In this document: in pieces, positions 6,925 through 8,479 of the stretch
Position numbering within the stretch: the stretch's first letter is position 1
How the letters are laid out: each line of letters starts with the position of its first letter
NCBI GenBank assembly: GCA_934631985.1
Contig: CAKTYE010000088.1
Span: 1 to 8,479, forward strand
Length of the DNA stretch: 8,479 nt
Direction: 5' to 3'
Source: an uncultured Clostridia bacterium
Lineage (GTDB): Bacteria; Bacillota; Clostridia; Christensenellales; Aristaeellaceae
The notes under the pieces: model-generated
Databases searched by the model: none
Seen by the model: the letters and a program-made list of their open reading frames with translations, nothing else
What the model was told of the DNA's origin: nothing
Position numbers and translations under genes: made by a program

Positions 6925-7860
6925 TTAATATAGTGCGTTCTCCGGGCTGATCCGCCGGATCAGCAAGTTGGTTGCGATCAGCGTAACCAGGCACAGCACC
7001 GATTGGTACAGACCAATGGCGGAGGACATTCCGAACTCATAACTGGTTAGCAGGGAGCGGAACACATAGGTATCGATAACGTCCGTGGCATTGTAAAGCA
7101 AGCCGTTGCTCCCCACCAGCTGATAGAACATATCGAAATTCCCGCGGAAGATATTGCCAATGGCCAGGATCAGCAAGATGATGAACGTGGACTGCAGGCC
7201 CGGCAAAGTGATGTAACGGATTTTCTGCCACTCATTCGCCCCGTCCAAGGCTGCGCTTTCGTAAATATCCTGGCTGATTCCCATGATTGCCGCCAGATAC
7301 ACGATGGTCCCGTACCCCACATGCTTCCATGCGCTGAGGAAAATGAAGATTGCCGGCCAGTACTGTGCATCGGTATACACGGACCATTTTTCCTGACCCA
7401 TGGAAGTAAGCAGATTGTTTACAAAGCCGAAATCGTAATTAAGGAGGTTATAGGCAATGGCCCCCACCACAACCCAGGAAATGAAGTTGGGCAAGAACAT
7501 AGCGCCCTGTGTGAATTTTTTGAACTTTCTGCCCGCTATTTCGGACAGGAAGATGGCTGCTGCAATTTCCAGCACATTTTGCACGACAATGAAAGCAGCA
7601 TTGTACAACAATGTGTTTCGTGTCACCTGCCATGCCTTTCCAGACATAAAGAAGAATCGGAAGTTATTCCATCCGCACCAAGGGCTTCCAAATATACCCT
7701 GAGCGAAATTGTACTGCTTAAAAGCAATGATAATGCCACACATGGGCAGATAATGAAAGATGATCAGATAAATGGCAATGGGCAAAATCATTAACAACAG
7801 TGCCTTATTGTGCTTGCAATCATAGGCAAGATTGCTGCCAAACCGTCTTAGTGCTCTCAT
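6925..7860 (-). CDS. ABC sugar permease, MalF type (LplB-like)
   Basis: First gene of the importer operon, encoding the other half of the membrane channel. It has 311 residues with a short cytoplasmic basic start (MRALRRFG) and about six membrane segments (roughly 21-44, 83-108, 117-140, 166-193, 223-239 and 278-302). The EAA loop is at 201-221 (ESAALDGANEW, then ITLP), the docking site for the ATPase. The ending NLLIRRISPENALY is typical of LplB-like permeases. It lacks the long extra N-terminal region of enteric MalF, as is normal for this group. The ATG at 7860 has only a modest GGAAG Shine-Dalgarno sequence about 10 nt upstream. A promoter with an extended -10 lies 35 nt ahead. It must pair with the MalG-type permease encoded next. 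Confidence 0.93.
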   Translation of the reverse strand: MRALRRFGSNLAYDCKHNKALLLMILPIAIYLIIFHYLPMCGIIIAFKQYNFAQGIFGSPWCGWNNFRFFFMSGKAWQVTRNTLLYNAAFIVVQNVLEIAAAIFLSEIAGRKFKKFTQGAMFLPNFISWVVVGAIAYNLLNYDFGFVNNLLTSMGQEKWSVYTDAQYWPAIFIFLSAWKHVGYGTIVYLAAIMGISQDIYESAALDGANEWQKIRYITLPGLQSTFIILLILAIGNIFRGNFDMFYQLVGSNGLLYNATDVIDTYVFRSLLTSYEFGMSSAIGLYQSVLCLVTLIATNLLIRRISPENALY

Positions 7861-7894
7861 ATTTGTTCACTTCCGTTTCCTTAGTTTCGCTTTT

Positions 7895-7922
7895 ATTGTA
7901 GCAGCTTTTATACGCAGTTCAA
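7895..7922 (-). promoter_or_regulatory. Promoter of the ABC importer operon
   Basis: On the minus strand, TTGAAC (7922-7917, 4 of 6 matches to TTGACA) is followed by a 16-nt spacer and TACAAT (7900-7895), with TGC directly before the -10 box (extended -10). The predicted transcript starts near 7888, about 28 nt before the permease ATG. The imperfect -35 and short spacer fit a promoter that needs an activator such as the AraC-type regulator, but no binding site for it was recognised. Confidence 0.6.
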
Positions 7923-8085
7923 CCGGAAGATCCTGCACCAGCCCCGACAAAACTGCTTTATTTGTCCGCTTACTTACCATATTTTACATTTTCGTTTCAA
8001 CGCCCGTTATTGATAGCTCCAAAAACAACACGCATCAAATGCTTACCACACTTTTCCCCGCCTCCCTGGGTTATTCATGGATGAG
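7923..8085. other. Intergenic stretch upstream of the importer promoter
   Basis: About 160 bases between the importer promoter and the transposase terminator. No convincing gene, RNA or strong palindrome was seen. It is where an activator site for the importer operon would be expected, and also where the end of the IS630-family element should lie, but neither could be located by eye. A plus-strand frame running through 7832-8200 has no ribosome binding site or recognisable product. Confidence 0.4.
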
Positions 8086-8134
8086 AAAAAAGGAACCATG
8101 GCAGCAGCCTTGTGGAGGGCTGGAAACCACGGTT
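8086..8134 (-). terminator. Intrinsic terminator after the transposase
   Basis: On the minus-strand transcript, AACCGTGG (8134-8127) pairs with CCATGGTT (8101-8094) through 8 pairs, one of them G-U. Inside this, CAGCC (8122-8118) pairs with GGCTG (8109-8105) around an 8-nt loop. The hairpin is followed by CC and a T6 run (8091-8086). It begins 4 bases after the transposase stop and would stop transposase transcription before it reaches the importer operon, which points the same way. Confidence 0.75.
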
Positions 8135-8138
8135 TACA

Positions 8139-8479
8139 CTAGCGTGAATAGCCACAACAGCGAAACCATCCAGAAGAGTCATGTGAAGAAATCGTTTTGA
8201 ATGCAGCACGAACAGCATCCGGCAGCTTCTCCAACAAACGGACTTTTGCCTTTCTCAGAAAAGCCTTGAGTTTAGCCCACATCTTCTCAATAGGATTCAA
8301 ATCAGGGCTGTACGGTGGCAGATAGAGGTATTGAACGCCAGCCTGCTCCAATAAATCCTTTATTGCCTGTGTATGGTGAGAACGCATATTGTCCATCACA
8401 ACGATCGAGTCGGGAGAAAGTGTCGGAATAAGAATGTTTCTCAGATAATCAACAAATCTTTCTGAAGTTGTTCCTCCTG
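8139..8479 (-). CDS. IS630-family transposase, C-terminal part (cut by window edge)
   Basis: The reading frame enters from the right edge (first full codon at 8477) and ends at TAG 8141-8139, so 112 residues are visible. It starts in the middle of the DDE catalytic domain. IVVMDNMRSHH holds the second catalytic aspartate, and LPPYSPDLNPIEKMWAKLK is the hallmark DDE_3/IS630 segment with the catalytic glutamate (NPIE). The end WFRCCGY matches the usual C-terminus of the family, so the 3' end of the gene is intact. The first catalytic aspartate and the N-terminal helix-turn-helix would lie outside the window, and whether the gene is whole cannot be judged. The GTG at 8399 is only an internal codon. 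IS630 elements move by cut-and-paste into TA sites. Confidence 0.92.
   Translation of the reverse strand, partial: GGTTSERFVDYLRNILIPTLSPDSIVVMDNMRSHHTQAIKDLLEQAGVQYLYLPPYSPDLNPIEKMWAKLKAFLRKAKVRLLEKLPDAVRAAFKTISSHDSSGWFRCCGYSR
8139..8479 (-). mobile_element. Right-edge IS630-family insertion sequence (partial)
   Basis: Inferred from the transposase gene. The element should extend to the left past the stop codon and terminator, somewhere between 7930 and 8139, to a terminal inverted repeat beside a TA dinucleotide. The other end is outside the window, so the repeat could not be matched and the boundary given here is only the coding part. Confidence 0.6.

Noticed and set aside
8121..8138. Imperfect palindrome TGGAAACC-AC-GGTTTACA resembling a LacI-type operator
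   Set aside because: Most of it is explained as one arm of the transposase terminator (AACCACGG pairing with AACCATGG), and it lies directly after the transposase stop rather than at a promoter.
7832..8200. Plus-strand frame of 122 codons across the importer upstream region
   Set aside because: It overlaps the permease start, a promoter, a terminator and the transposase end on the other strand, and its translation resembles no family.
1..8479. CRISPR arrays, tRNA or rRNA genes
   Set aside because: No regularly spaced direct repeats and no cloverleaf or rRNA-like segment were seen on either strand.

Overview
The window looks like a carbohydrate-uptake locus from a Firmicutes bacterium, most likely an anaerobic gut-type Clostridia. 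The reasons are the roughly 50% GC content judged by eye, strong AGGAG-type ribosome binding sites, TGnTATAAT-type promoters, and the pairing of a YesM/YesN-type two-component system with an LplB/YtcP/LplA-type ABC importer. The exact lineage cannot be read from the sequence.

Layout: Positions 1-219 are a regulatory region with an extended -10 promoter firing right (TATAAT 191-196) and another candidate firing left (49-54), the latter into a possible gene cut off by the window edge. On the + strand, 220-1710 encodes an AraC-type response regulator and 1716-3317 its sensor histidine kinase. They are five bases apart, and the kinase's Shine-Dalgarno sequence lies inside the regulator's last codons. 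A clear intrinsic terminator (3325-3357) ends this unit. On the - strand, converging on it, an operon runs from a promoter near 7895-7922: MalF-type permease (7860-6925), MalG-type permease (6911-5991), DUF3502-type substrate-binding protein (5931-4402) and a cytoplasmic alpha/beta-hydrolase/esterase (4328-3372). No ATPase gene is present, as is usual for this family, where a shared MsmX-like ATPase encoded elsewhere energises several importers. At the right edge lies the 3' end of an IS630-family transposase (8477-8139, - strand) with its own terminator (8134-8086), which separates it from the importer operon.

How it may work together (inference): the kinase senses an extracellular signal, probably a sugar or oligosaccharide, directly or through the binding protein. 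It phosphorylates the AraC-type regulator, which activates the nearby importer operon. Imported, probably acetylated, oligosaccharides are then de-esterified inside the cell by the hydrolase. No part of the window is clearly a new system. The most unusual details are the apparent lack of a HAMP domain in the kinase, a four-cysteine cluster in the regulator's linker, a binding protein without a lipobox, and a very GC-rich hairpin between the binding protein and esterase genes.
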